This document shows positions 1-10,943 of a stretch of 64,000 bases of DNA, in pieces. The stretch covers positions 9,311,501-9,375,500 of the forward strand of contig CM060104.1 of assembly GCA_030522415.1 (NCBI GenBank). Direction: 5' to 3'. The notes below the pieces were generated by a model that saw only the letters and a list, made by a program, of their open reading frames with translations, ran no database searches and had not been told where the DNA came from. The stretch comes from Channallabes apus (taxonomy: Eukaryota > Chordata > Actinopteri > Siluriformes > Clariidae). Positions within the stretch are counted from its first letter, which is position 1. The number at the start of each line of letters is the position of its first letter. A program made the translations under genes and the position numbers.

Positions 1-1133
1 AGGGCTCGAACGGCTAATGGAGACTCAAGAGCTTGAGTTGAGAGGTTGAGATCCTTGACTTTGGAGGCGGACATCAGATTTTGGTCTGAGCCAGAGTCAA
101 TTAGTGCAGGGACCACATGAGGTCTGCCTTGTGCGACAATGATGGTAGGTAGAAGTGGGCGTGAGCTAGGGGATTGGTTGATGGCTGACCCTTCCAGGGT
201 CCCTAGATTCACTGGAGGAGTTCTTGCTTTCAGAGGGCACTGGGGAACATAGTGACCCTTCTGGCCACAATAAAGACAAGAACCAGATTGGAGTCTCCGC
301 TGACGCTCTTCAAAGGAGATCCGGGTTCTGTTTACCTGCATAGACTCTGGGTATGAACTGGGGCCCATCCCGGGTACTGTGTGCCGGCTGGAAGAAGACA
401 GTGGTGGTGCTGAGGGTCCAGAACTGGAAGAGAGCTTGGGTCAAAAACAGCGTCTTTGAGTTAGCCGAGCATCTACACGACCCGCTAATTCTATCAGACC
501 ATTGAAATCACAGGGGAGCTCTTGCCTCATTAACTGATCCTTGACATCTTCAGAGAGACCGTGAAGAAAGACATCGTAGAGTGCTTGGGTGTCCCAGTCT
601 GCCGTTGCAGCCAGCGTGCGGAACTCTATAGCATAATCATATGCAGAACGGGGTCCTTGGCGGAGCTCCAGTAATTGTCTGGCTGCATCTCTGCCGGAGT
701 GGGAGCGGTCGAAAACCCTCTTCATCTCCTCAGTAAATGTTCTGAAGGTCGCGCAGCAAGGATCATTGACATCCCAAACAGCAGTTCCCCATTCACGTGC
801 ACGATCGGTGAGGAGAGTGATAACATAAGCCACCCTAGAGCGTTCAGTAGGGAAGTAGGATGCTTGGAGCTCCAAAAGCAAGGAGCATTGGGACAAAAAA
901 GAGCGACAGGTTCCAGGTTCCCCGTTGTACGGTTGTGGGTTTGGGAGCTGGGGTTCATGATGTGAGGTGTGCACTGGAGCTGGTATTGGATTATCTAGGA
1001 GTTACTGAAGGTGAATGGAAATAGAGGAAAGAGTCTGATTTACCTGTTGGATATTTTGTCGATGAGAGCTCAGCATCGCCCCCTGGTGTGAAAGTGCCTG
1101 CCTTAATTGATCCAAGTCCACTGGGTCCGTCAT
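1..1133 (-). pseudogene. gag: Ty3/gypsy gag and start of protease, broken, truncated by window edge
   Basis: Reading leftwards from an ATG at 1133 (MTDPVDLDQL...), the frame encodes a gypsy Gag: a capsid region (residues such as YVITLLTDRAREWG and FTEEMKRVFDRS), then a CCHC zinc knuckle (CLYCGQKGHYVPQC, about 240-290) that would bind RNA, then the protease active site ALIDSGSDQN (about 85-105). Capsid, knuckle and protease lie in one frame, interrupted only by two in-frame stops: TAA at 1002-1004 and TGA at 441-443. This is the usual gag-pro order of fish Tf1/sushi-type gypsy elements. Reverse transcriptase and integrase would lie left of base 1. The ATG is 13 bases after the LTR end, which fits a single-polyprotein element. 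Seen directly: motifs, order, stops. Inferred: non-functional copy. Gypsy assignment is firm; the subfamily is not. Confidence 0.88.
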
Positions 1134-1134
1134 G

Positions 1135-1144
1135 GCCGAAGTAT
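1135..1144 (-). other. Self-complementary primer-binding site of the gypsy element
   Basis: The ten bases directly after the LTR (plus-strand gccgaagtat) are an exact reverse complement of 1624-1633 (atacttcggc), which lies about 25 bases downstream of the LTR TATA-like box, where the transcript should begin. No tRNA-like primer site was recognised. In the Tf1/sushi group the 5' end of the mRNA folds back onto such a site and primes reverse transcription. The match is seen; the mechanism is inferred from the family. Confidence 0.7.
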
Positions 1145-1146
1145 AC

Positions 1147-1782
1147 TGTCAAGGACGTGAGTAAATGGAAGTGAACCCAATTTCAGACAAACAGCTTTAT
1201 TAATGGGAATGCATAAAGGATCTTCACCATGCAGCAGGAGCAGAGGGGAGAGAGGCTGCACATGTGAGTGAACAGAATGAATGGAGAAATCCCCTGTGAC
1301 GAGAGAGGAGGCAGGTCGATGACGTGCGGGGAATTCCACAACCCCGGAAGCAGAGCGTGACAGAGAATCTCCAAAAAGGGGCGTGAATCCTTGCCTAAGG
1401 CAGAGTGTGTGTGATCGCGGCGCCCGATGTTTGGAGCGAGAATTCGTTCGAGGTTGAATGCCTGTGCGTATCGGCAAAAACACTCCTGTGCGATGTCCGC
1501 GAACGCGGAAGAGCTCACAAGCACACACGGGTTGCGGGAAACAGCGTGAGTCGAGGTCGGTGACACAGATACAGGGCACTAGAGAAAATCACAGACTGAC
1601 AAGACGAGAGGCACACACGTAAGATACTTCGGCACTGAGTGAAATTCTAAGCTTCCTTTTAAAGGCAGAGGTGGATTGCTGATGGGCTACAGGTGTGCGA
1701 AGGTAATTGGTTAGGGAGGCAGGACTTTCTTAGGTGAAATTATGACCTGGATGTGCTTGGCTGATCTGGCTGGCGCATGACA
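1147..1782 (-). mobile_element. 5' LTR of the gypsy element
   Basis: On the minus strand the unit runs from TGTCATGCGCC (1782) to CCTTGACA (1147), so it has the TG...CA ends of an LTR and short inverted ends (TGTCA/TGACA). It contains a TATA-like box TTTAAAAGG (1655-1663), a probable transcript start near 1636, and a polyadenylation signal AATAAA (1196-1201). Gag begins just beyond its 3' end. The 3' LTR is outside the window, so identity of the two LTRs and the target-site duplication cannot be checked. Two open frames inside it (1130-1579 and 1183-1566, minus) are incidental. Confidence 0.8.
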
Positions 1783-3228
1783 TATTCTAATAAATGTAGA
1801 ATAAATTTTGTTGTATTTGTTTACAAAATTATTTAACTAAGCTTAACACATATTATTCCATAAACCTAGGGTTAGGGTTAGATTGTAGCTAACATCTCAG
1901 CTTATCCATATCTTTTCCAGAGGTTAGTTTACTGTCAACAAGGCTAGTCAAGCCTTACATTACAGTACATTCTTCTTCTGTTTCTTTAAAATCAGCTTCT
2001 TGCTGTGCTGAAAGCGATACCTCTGCACCGTTTTCTCTGTGAGCTTTAATCTCTGCCAGTAACCCAGTCTTGTAATCATCATTGGTTTTCATCAAAAACT
2101 CTCCATGCTCCAGTGGAGAGCTTTTTGAATTCCTTTTTAAGTTCTGATTTCCGGCAAATTACATGCTTCTCTGTTGAGAAAGTTGCTTGGTGAAGCTACT
2201 TTTTGCAGTAGTTTTCTCCCTTTTCAGTTACTCAACTGTTTTTTCCAAAGGTTTCTTCTGCCATTTTGCCTGGATTTTATCCTCTTGACCTGTGTCAGCA
2301 GCACTTTGTCTCTGGACTTTACTGATCTGTTGATCTCTGTCCACACTGCTACACTTGGTTATCGACTGTCGATTTATCTGGGATTTTGCACATCAGCTTC
2401 CACGTCAAACTCGAAAAAAGTTATAGCCAATTACAGGGAACATGAGGATAAACACTGGAATCACTTTTTAATTCTTGTGTCTGACAGCTTTACAAGTTAC
2501 ACAACAATTGTTGTGGTCGATAATCTTTAACGGATAAAAAATACACAAAAAAGGTACATCACTATTTCTGATAAATAATAGGTAAATCATTACTTCTAAT
2601 AAATAATAGTTCAATTACTACTTCTAATAAATATTAGTTAAATAAAAATGTAAACATGTTGCTTTTTGAATGACTTCAGCTCCATCATTTCACTTATTTA
2701 AGCTTTCATCTACTTACCTCAGTTACCACAAGTTAATTAGCTTAGCTGTTTAACATTAATTTATATGCTAACAGTAATTTGTATTTGATTTTAATCTGTC
2801 ATTCATACCCTACATATTGTGCCATGTCAACTTCTATATTTTTTTGTGGTAAGTTAAACTACAAAAATTCCATTTAGCTCATTAGCTAAAGTGATGTATA
2901 ACAGACAGCTTGCTGTTTGATACCTGCAATGCAACTGTCACTCAAAACATCCACACCCCTAATTATGCATAATTATATGGCTTAATGTAATTTTAACTGA
3001 TGAGTTACTGTACATAAAAATTCACCCCATACAGTTGCCATTAATGGAAAATCTAGCTATGAACACCAATATCATTTTCTCCAGGCTGCAAACATGTTTT
3101 TTTTTTTTTGTGAAATCTAACGTCTCTAAAGATTGGCTCACTTTTGGAGCCAGCTCCTAATGATCGGATTGCATGTTTTTGCACTTCCACATTGAACAAA
3201 TTTTTCAGAACCGGAGGTTACCCCATGG
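1783..3228. other. AT-rich intergenic DNA, no clear gene
   Basis: Apart from the degenerate coding-like stretch at 1955-2330 I see no gene. Short telomere-like TTAGGG units at about 1868-1882 are too few to mean anything. Confidence 0.5.
1955..2330 (-). other. Degenerate Lys/Glu-rich coding-like stretch, unrecognised
   Basis: On the minus strand, short pieces in shifting frames read like one charged, helical protein: EDKIQAKWQKKP, then LKREKTTAKSSFTKQLS, then CRKSELKKEFKKLSTG, then EFLMKTNDDYKTGLLAEIKA and SLSAQQEADFKETEEE before a TAA at 1955-1957. The pieces are separated by frameshifts and stops. Lys/Glu-rich composition suggests coiled coil. It may be the Gag-like N-terminus of an old retroelement or a decayed gene; I cannot name the family. 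The frames are seen; the single origin is inferred. Confidence 0.3.
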
Positions 3229-3386
3229 TACTGCATGCCTTTAGACTGTGGGAAAAAACAAGAGCACCTTGAGACAACAAGCATGTAGAGAACATGAAAA
3301 CTCATAAAAAGAGTGGATTCAAATCCTGAACCCTGGAGGTGTGAGGTGACAGTGCACTGACCACTAATCCACTATGCCATCCAGAC
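3229..3386 (-). repeat. SINE-A, old diverged fragment
   Basis: Minus-strand match to the head and middle of the SINE-A family: 'ctttagactgtggga', then 'gaaccctggaggtg', then 'gacagtgcactgaccacta'. It is far more diverged than the copies at 4563 and 47502, and has no tail. Confidence 0.65.
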
Positions 3387-4549
3387 AAGACTAACTGAAT
3401 ATAAAATGTTGATAGTTAGCCAGCTAATTGATAGATTTAGCTACCAATTACAATAATTGCACCAGCAACAAGGAGCTCATTTGCTAGAAATCCCCACATA
3501 ATATATGAAATTTTGATCAGCAAACAAGTCTGGTACATCACCTTTTGGGTGTGGTAGAACAGGATCAAAGTGCTGGAAAAAAAATCTAGAGGAATTTCAC
3601 AATATATTTATATGTCAACATGGAAACAATTTTAAAGGAATTTTACCAAGATCTTGTGGAATACAATTCCATGAAAAAATGTAAGTTGTTTTGAGATCAT
3701 GGGAAGACAAAATCCAGTATTAGTATAGTAGTTTTCAACGAGTGCTGTCTTTTTTAACTCATGCTTCATAATTTACACAACCATGATATATTTGCTTCTA
3801 CAAAAAGAGGTTTTAAAATAAAATTGGAAGGGACTATTGGTGGGAGGGAGGAATAAATAACAAAATGAAATTAGAGAAATGAAAAGCTAACATGCTTTGC
3901 CAACTTGCCTTGTGCCCTGACAGTCTCTGAGGACAGTCCACACACAGCTGCAGCTTCCTGATAAGCCATAAACCAAAAAGAAAGACAGACATACAGACAG
4001 AGACGGATAGACTGTGAGCCTAAGGGTGTATTGTGAGCCCAGTCTCTCACAGGTGGACAAAAAGGGAAAAAAAATAAACAGACATGCTTTTAGGCTTCTG
4101 ATTTAATAGAATGAATCATCATGTCCAGCACAACTTTCTTGTAAGTACAGTATAGAAGGATGAGTTATAATGAGGAATGGCATACATTTAAAGTAAACAT
4201 ATTTAAGCTAATTATTAACATACAGTACAAACAGTAACAACTATTATTTGACAGTTCTTATAATTCATTCAGAAAAACAATAAATGAAATAATAATAAAA
4301 GAAGTCACTCTGAAGTACAATAAAGATGTAAATGTAACTGGACACAGGTAATCAGGGAGACAAACAAAAGGGCTAGTTAATGCCTAGAACAAAAGACATG
4401 TCTATAGTAAATATACACAGACTACACCGGGCTAAATGGGTAATGGGTAAATGATAAACAACAAGATCAATACTGTACAACAAGGTGGAAGCATTAATGA
4501 ACAAAGGTCTGGAATTCTCACAGGCACAATGAGACCCTGCAAAGACATA
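3387..4549. other. AT-rich intergenic DNA
   Basis: No open frame, repeat or RNA gene recognised. Confidence 0.5.
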
Positions 4550-4562
4550 TTTGCATGGATTT

Positions 4563-4712
4563 CATTCATTCATTCATTCATTCATTCATCTTCTATACCG
4601 CTTTATCCTGTATTTTAAGGTCACGGGGACCTGGAGCCTATCCCAGGAGACTCAGGGCACGAGGCAGGGTACACCCTGGACACGCTGTCCACGCTGGCCA
4701 ATCCATCGCAGA

Positions 4713-4760
<48 letters not shown>

Positions 4761-4975
4761 TCACACACTATGGTCAATTTGGGAACGCCAATTAGCCTAA
4801 TCTGCATGTTTTTGTACTGTGGGAGGAAACCGGAGTACCCGGAGGAAACCAACCAAGCACGGGGAGAACATGCAAACTCCATGCACACAGAGACAGGAAT
4901 CGAGCCTGGCCGGGGAATCGAACCCGGAGGCTTCTGCAAGGCGACAGTGCTAACCACTACACCATCGTGCCGCCT
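4563..4975 (-). mobile_element. SINE-A (tRNA-derived), full length, with CA microsatellite
   Basis: Minus-strand copy. It starts with GGCGGCACGATGGTGTAGTGG (A-box-like region), carries a B-box-like GGTTCGATTCC, then a conserved body (cysteine-free, non-coding) with 'catgttctccccgtgcttgg' and 'tcctcccacagt', and ends in a (GAAT)n tail at 4563-4590. The internal CA/GT tract is 4715-4760. Flanks carry a 13-bp target-site duplication with one mismatch: tttgcatggattt (4550-4562) and tttgcatagattt (4976-4988). The tRNA-like head and the tail mark it as a SINE moved by LINE machinery. Open frames across it are by-products of the repeat. Confidence 0.85.
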
Positions 4976-4988
4976 TTTGCATAGATTT

Positions 4989-5826
4989 ATTTTTACGATT
5001 TATTTTTTAATTGTATAATGCACATACAACTGACATCTCTCAGAATTTACTAAAACAGGCTTCATCCTGCAGTAACTATTGTAAGTTTTTGAACATTAGA
5101 AATTCATATGAATTTAAATAAACAAGGTTGGTGCTAAATAAAAAAAATAAAAAAAAGCATGAATGCTAACCTTGCCCCTAACCTTAACTTTTCATACAGT
5201 ATAAACTCATTCAAATTATTATCTGTGGTCATAATGCATGCTTTTCACTTTGTCTGCATTTGTCTGTGCCAGAACCTCTGTTCTCAAACAATAAGTTATA
5301 GTCACTTACAATGTTGCATTTATATAGATATGTTAACTTTTGTAAATGTAATAATAGAACAGACAATGTCATTGGCTTGTAGTGATTTGTAGATCAGGAG
5401 TAAAATATGTAGTGCGTCTCAGTACATTCTTATTGACCTGTTTTCCTTACTTCAAGGTCAGGGTTGAATTGTCTAGTTAACAACATAATGATCTTTGTGT
5501 GGAAGAATGAGAACCCAGGCTGAATCAATGACATTGTTATTGAGAATAATAAATGCCCTTTTATTGCAGAGCTCTGTTTTCAAAAGAGGTATTAGAATTG
5601 TCTGAGTTGTTCAAACTTCCACAATCAATGCCATATCAATACACTCTTTACTTATAAAAGGGACCTATTTTGCAAATTCATTTAGTCATTCTGAGACATT
5701 CTAAGACATGGGTCTTGAGAATGCTTGCACAAAACAAAAAATGTGGGTAGAAATCCTTGTTTTTTGTCTTTTTTCCAATTTTTGTATTGGCCAGGGCTTA
5801 AACAAGCCAAGCAGATTTTCCCACTA
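4989..5826. other. AT-rich intergenic DNA
   Basis: An open frame at 5159-5392 has no recognisable motif. Nothing else seen. Confidence 0.5.
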
Positions 5827-5837
5827 AAGTCGACATA

Positions 5838-6027
5838 TGGGGCGGCACGGTGGTGTAGTGGTTAGCACTGTCGCCTTGCACCTCCAGGGCCTCGATTCCC
5901 GTCTCTGTGTGCATGGAGTTTGCATGTTCTCCCCGTGCTTGGTGGGTTTCCTCCGGGTACTCCGGTTTCCTCCCACAGTACAAAGACATGCAGTACAAAG
6001 ACATGCAGACAGGCGTTCCGTGTGAAT

Positions 6028-6094
<67 letters not shown>

Positions 6095-6221
6095 CTGCGA
6101 TGGATTGGCACGCTGTCCAGGGTGTACCCTACCTCGTGCCCTGAGTCTCCTGAGATAGGCTCCAGGTCCCCGCGACCCTAAAATACAGGATAAAGCGGTA
6201 TAGAAGATGAATGAATGTATG
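5838..6221 (+). mobile_element. SINE-A, full length, with GT microsatellite
   Basis: Plus-strand copy: head ggcggcacggtggtgtagtg, conserved body, GT tract at 6029-6093, end 'ataccgg..gaagatgaatgaatg' style tail. A short internal repeat 'cagtacaaagacatg' is duplicated at about 5977-6007. Flanking duplication with one mismatch: aagtcgacata (5827-5837) and aagtcaacata (6222-6232). Confidence 0.85.
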
Positions 6222-6232
6222 AAGTCAACATA

Positions 6233-7820
6233 CAGTATGACCCCCTACCCCCAGGTTCTTGGTCAGCTCTGGTGTTCTCTAGTAGGGTTCTGCAGTAGAT
6301 CATGTACATTAACACTAAAAAAGCAAGTTTCTGTTATGAAAAAATGCAAAAAGCTATTTTAGCTGAAGCATTTACAAACATACTTTATGGGAACTGTGAG
6401 ACTGCATGTAAACTTGATAATGCAATGTGGAACCTTTAAGTTAGCCATTGATGCTCTTCATATTACAATGTGTGTTCAAGTCAAACTGGGACTTTTTATT
6501 ATAATATTATTTTTTCATGAATGAAGGCTTTATGACTTGAACAAGTTTACTTATTGATATTTACAGAAAACGCCAACGATTTTGATCAACCAGAGAGAGA
6601 TGTTTTACTACTCTCATTATTAATTTGATCCAAATTTTTATGCCATGTGTTTCTCAAGACTAATTTCCTGCAAACTTGGGGCTTATCATTACTGACCTTG
6701 AAGGTACTGCATAAAATTTCTTTGACAATTTTTCAAGAAAAAGAAAAACAATAACAGCAATCTAATAATAAAGTGAACCCACATGAAACTCGGGTGTGTA
6801 AAAGCTGATCTTCTTTCAACACTTTCTAATATTTGATTTTATAACATTTATTTGACACCAAATTCTCTGGATTGTTCAAGTGGTTATTTTTTCTCACACT
6901 TGTCAACATTTGTACCTGCCTCCCCCTATATGATGTGCTTTCAAACCAGCTGGCCGTAAACTTGGGGGCTCATCCACAGATCTTCTCTGCAATTGTTCAA
7001 GTTTACCTCATTAAAATCTTTAAAATCATAATTGAGAGAAAATGTAGTTGAGTTGTTTGAAACCAATTAATCGATCCACCTTAAGAGTTCTGGGAGGGCG
7101 ACAAAGTAACATCATGTTACTGTGAATGTTTTAAACTGATGCTTGCATCTTTATCTTTATGTTTTGAAAGGAAAGAGATGAAGTTCTTCTCCTTTAATTG
7201 GCTAGAGTACTGTTATTGAAATTCATGATGTTGAGATGCTGAAGTCTACAATGAATGTTTTAGGGTGAATTTACACAAATTAGTTTAATTGCTGAGACTG
7301 AAATTATAGTTGGTGTGCATAAAAGCTTTGTGGGTCAGTGTTTACAAAGATCAACACAGTAAATAAAGGAAATGTCTGATGCTTTACTATGCTCTGGGCC
7401 CATCGTATTGTGGCATGATGATGTACAGTAACTTACAGCAGGTTACAGTTGCTGAACTGCTGGGTGTCTAAGCGGTGCTTTTGGAAACAATGTGAGCTTT
7501 ATAGATTGTAGTACCTATGAGTGCAAGGCTGACATTTTAGGGCAGGATGGTATTCATGCCATTTTGAAGGTGCTGTGCTCATTGCTTGTAGCATACCTCA
7601 TAATCCAGAGGGGTTTGTAAAAAATTCCTACATGCATTTACAGTTTTCATATAAAGCCTGGCTGTTTTGTTGTTTTTGTAAACAAAGTAGTAATTATTAA
7701 AAACTTTTTTTTTTTAAGATAATCCATCAGATCCATTAAAAACTGCATTTGTGTCCATTCTAGACTAACCAGGGGTTAGTCATCACATAACAGGACCCAA
7801 TATTTATGGCACATACACTA
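6233..7820. other. AT-rich intergenic DNA
   Basis: No gene or repeat recognised. A T-tract lies at about 7706-7717. Confidence 0.5.
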
Positions 7821-7821
7821 C

Positions 7822-9223
7822 TGATTTAATACTGATTTAATACTTTGGTCTGAGTGCAGTCAGTTGCCCATAGACATTGCCTGATGAGTGCTAATGACTA
7901 AATAGAGTGCACCTGTGTGTAATCTAATGTCAGTACAAATACAGCTGCTCTGTGACGGCCTCAGAGGTTGTCTAAGAGAATATTGGGAGCAACAACACCA
8001 TGAAGTCCAAAGAACACACCAGACAGGTCAGGGATAAAGTTATTGAGAAATTTAAAGCAGGCTTAGGCTACAAAAAGATTTCCAAAGCCTTGAACATCCC
8101 ACGGAGCACTGTTCAAGCGATCATTCAGAAATGGAAGGAGTATGGCACAACTGTAAACCTACCAAGACAAGGCCGTCCACCTAAACTCACAGGCCGAACA
8201 AGGAGAGCGCTGATCAGAAATGCAGCCAAGAGGGCCATGGTGACTCTGGACGAGCTGCAGAGATCTACAGCTCAGGTGGTGGAATCTGTCCATAGGACAA
8301 CTATTAGTCGTGCACTGCACAAAGTTGGCCTTTATGGAAGAGTGGCAAGAAGAAAGCCATTGTTAACAGAAAACTAAGTTCCATTTGCAGTTTGCCACAA
8401 GCCATGTTGGGGCCACAGCAAATGTGGGGAAGAAGGTGCTCTGGTCAGATGAGATCAAAATGAAACTTTTTGGCCAAAATGCAAAACGCTACAGTATGTG
8501 TGGCGGAAAAATAACACTGCACATCACTCTGAACACACCATCCCCACTGTCAAATATGGTGGTGGCAGCATCATGCTCTGGGGGTGCTTCTCTTCAGCAG
8601 GGACAGGGAAGCTGGTCAGAGTTGATGGGAAGATGGATGGAGCCAAATACAGGGCAATCTTGGGAGAAAACCTCTTGGAGTCTGCAAAAGACTTGAGACT
8701 GGGGCGGAGGTTCACCTTCCAGCAGGACAACGACCCTAAACATAAAGCCAGGGCAACAATGGAATGGTTTAAAACAAAACATCCATGTGTTAGAATGGCC
8801 CAGTCAAAGTCCAGATCTAAATCCAAGCGAGAATCTGTGGCAAGATCTGAAAACTACTGTTCACAAACGCTGTCCATCTAATCTGACTGAGCTTTAGCTG
8901 TTTTGCAAAGAAGAATGGGCAAGGATTTCAGTCTCTAGATGTGCAAAGCTGGTAGAGACATACCCTAAAAGACTGGCAGCAAAAGGTGATTCTACAAAGT
9001 ATTGACTCAGGGGGCTGAATAATTACGCACACCCCACTTTTCAGTTATTTATTTGTAAAAAAAAAATTTGTAATCATGTATGATTTCCGTTCCACTTCTC
9101 AAGTGTACACCACTTTGTATTGGTCTTTCACGTGGAATTCCAATAAGATTGATTCATGTTTGTGGCTGTAATGTGAAAAATGTGGAAAAGTTCAAGGGGG
9201 CCGAATACTTTTGCACGTCACTG
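7822..9223 (+). mobile_element. Tc1-like transposon, left end lost
   Basis: The right terminus is well kept: an outer repeat ending in ...gtgacg-tgcaaaagtattcggccccc (minus sense) at about 9195-9223 and an inner, related repeat near 9007-9045 (gggggctgaataattacgca), the IR/DR layout of fish Tc1 elements. TA follows at 9224-9225. The left inverted repeat is absent: recognisable element sequence begins near 7822, just inside where that repeat should end. An 11-bp unit (ctgatttaata) is doubled at about 7820-7842. The transposase frame is broken. A dead copy. Confidence 0.88.
8000..9004 (+). pseudogene. Tc1-like transposase, frameshifted
   Basis: DDE transposase of the Tc1/mariner superfamily, which cuts and pastes the element at TA. 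From ATG 8000 the N-terminal paired-like helix-turn-helix is intact (GLGYKKISKALNIPRSTVQA) with the GRPPKL hook, up to a stop at 8375-8377 (LLTEN), where sequence equivalent to about 20 codons appears lost. The catalytic domain resumes in another frame ([14 protein letters not shown], first Asp, about 8437), shifts again ([19 protein letters not shown]; second Asp in FQQDNDPKH, about 8730), and shifts a third time before the third acidic motif ([10 protein letters not shown] equivalent near 8810). The C-terminus ends AAKGDSTKY near 9004. At least three disruptions, so it is not functional. The family is firm from motif order. Confidence 0.9.
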
Positions 9224-9225
9224 TA

Positions 9226-10028
9226 GGTGCTTTGCTATGCTATCATGTCAAGCATACAATCACAGCAGCTGTGCATAGTTTTACTGTCAGTTTTACAGTG
9301 TTGTTCAATTAGCATTTGTCTCCATCTTAACAAAAGTAGCAAATAATACTAGACTTTTATTCAGACACTAGTAAAGTTAACTTTACTAAAAAAAAAAAAT
9401 TTTTTTTTAAACAGTATGCAGTGGCATATACTGTATTTTTTATGTAAAAAGCTTTTAGGCAAAGGAAAAATATTATTAAAAAAGTATTAAAAGTCAGAAA
9501 ATGATAACTAACCATGCTTATGACAATATAACAATGTCACATTAACTCACTCCTGCTCATTGCACTTTTCTCTTCAAATTATTAACTTGTGAACCAGAAC
9601 CCCAACCTGCACATCTCCTTATATAGTTAGTAGAATAAATTTTACCACTACAGTGTGTATATATATATTGCATTTGGTACTGGCTGTGTACTGTACCTAA
9701 TTCATATAATCTTTAAATTAGGCTTTAGGCCTTATCACTGTCCTGAGTTCATGCAAAGTGTTTCAAGGCCTACTACTGCTCACTGATCAGGTATTTGTTT
9801 TTCTTTGTGCTCAGACTCTTGGTGCATACTAAGGTAAAGTTTGCCTTTCGCTTAGACTAAGAGCAACAGTAAAAGACCATTTTGTGGTCACAGACTACAG
9901 TTTCTTGATTTGAAGCTCATATATATAATATTACTAAGTTACCCTTCTTTCATCTAAGAAATATTATTAAAATATACATGTAATGCCAGCACATGATGCA
10001 CTCAAAAAACGTTTTTTTTTTTTTTTTT
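9226..10028. other. AT-rich intergenic DNA with an A/T hairpin tract
   Basis: A run of about 12 A followed by about 10 T at 9388-9411 could form a hairpin. No gene seen. Confidence 0.5.
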
Positions 10029-10282
10029 GCATTTTCTCCCCATGCTTGGTGGGTTGTCCCTGGTAGTCCGGATTCCTCCCACAGTCCAACAATATGCTTA
10101 TTAGGCTAACTGGCATTCCCAAATTGCCCGTAGTGTGAATGAGCATGTGAGTGTGTATGTACAGTATGGGTGTGTGCCCTGCAATAGATTGGTACTCTGT
10201 GCAGGGTGTACCCCGCCTTGTGCCCTAAGTCTCCTGATATAGCCTCACCCGCAATCATGAATACAGGATAAAGTGGTATAGA
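10029..10282 (+). repeat. SINE-A, 5'-truncated, diverged
   Basis: Starts inside the body (attttctccccatgcttggt), after a T-run, and continues through the 'ggctaactggcattcccaaa' and 'cagggtgtaccccgcct' blocks to 'aggataaagtggtataga'. The tRNA-like head is missing. Confidence 0.75.
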
Positions 10283-10756
10283 CAGTAGTTTTATATATAG
10301 CAGACTATTATATGTTTGGATGTTCTAGTAGATGCATAAACAAGGACCAGCTAGTACAGAATGCAACATCCAGAGTAATTGCTTAAACCAGAAGATCTGA
10401 CCTTCTACACACAGTATTGACTTCCAATAAAATATTGTACTGATTATAAAATACAATATCACACAAAAGGGGGTTGTACTGAATATCAGCATGACTGCAA
10501 TGTGCCTCACCAACACATAGATATTCTTCTACAACTAGCAGAACTACTGTAGTGTTAAGCTAGCGACAGACAGTTACAGTAGTGTATTTAACAGGGACAA
10601 AACTCTCACTAGTACTACAGTATGTAGTCACAAGGTGAGGAGAATAAGTCATGGAGGTGGTCTACAGTTATGCAAATCTTGTAAGTTCCTCTTTACAGTA
10701 TGTCTCCTGTCATTCCACTTTAGAATGTCAGCTGCCTGTTCTGGGGGTTTAATCCC
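10283..10756. other. Intergenic DNA
   Basis: No feature recognised; an open frame at 10325-10516 (minus) has no known motif. Confidence 0.45.
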
Positions 10757-10943
10757 ACTCACTCATCGTCTATACCACTTTATTTTGTTTTCAGAGTCAC
10801 GGGGGCCTGGAGGCTGTCCCAGGAGACAGGCAGGGTGCACCCTGGACTGGGTGCCAAGCCATCACCAGGCACATACACTTGCATACACACTCATTCACAC
10901 ACTATGGGAAATTTGGGAATACCAATCAGCCTAATCTTTGGAA
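10757..10943 (-). repeat. SINE-A, 3' half only
   Basis: Minus-strand copy of the tail half: 'gtctataccactttat', 'cacgggggcctggagg', 'caccctggact' and 'aataccaatcagcctaatct'. It stops before the head. Confidence 0.75.

Noticed and set aside
1130..1579. Frames inside the gypsy LTR
   Set aside because: Both fall wholly within the LTR and have no protein motif.
1865..1885. Telomere-like TTAGGG units
   Set aside because: Only about two units; chance in AT-rich DNA.
4979..5002. Short T-rich runs as Pol III terminators
   Set aside because: T-runs are everywhere in this AT-rich DNA, so none can be tied to a SINE.
4551..5018. Open frames across the SINE-A CA tract (4551-5018, 4555-4800, 4652-4957) and equivalents in other copies
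   Set aside because: His/Thr or Cys/Val repeats translated from microsatellites and SINE body; not genes.
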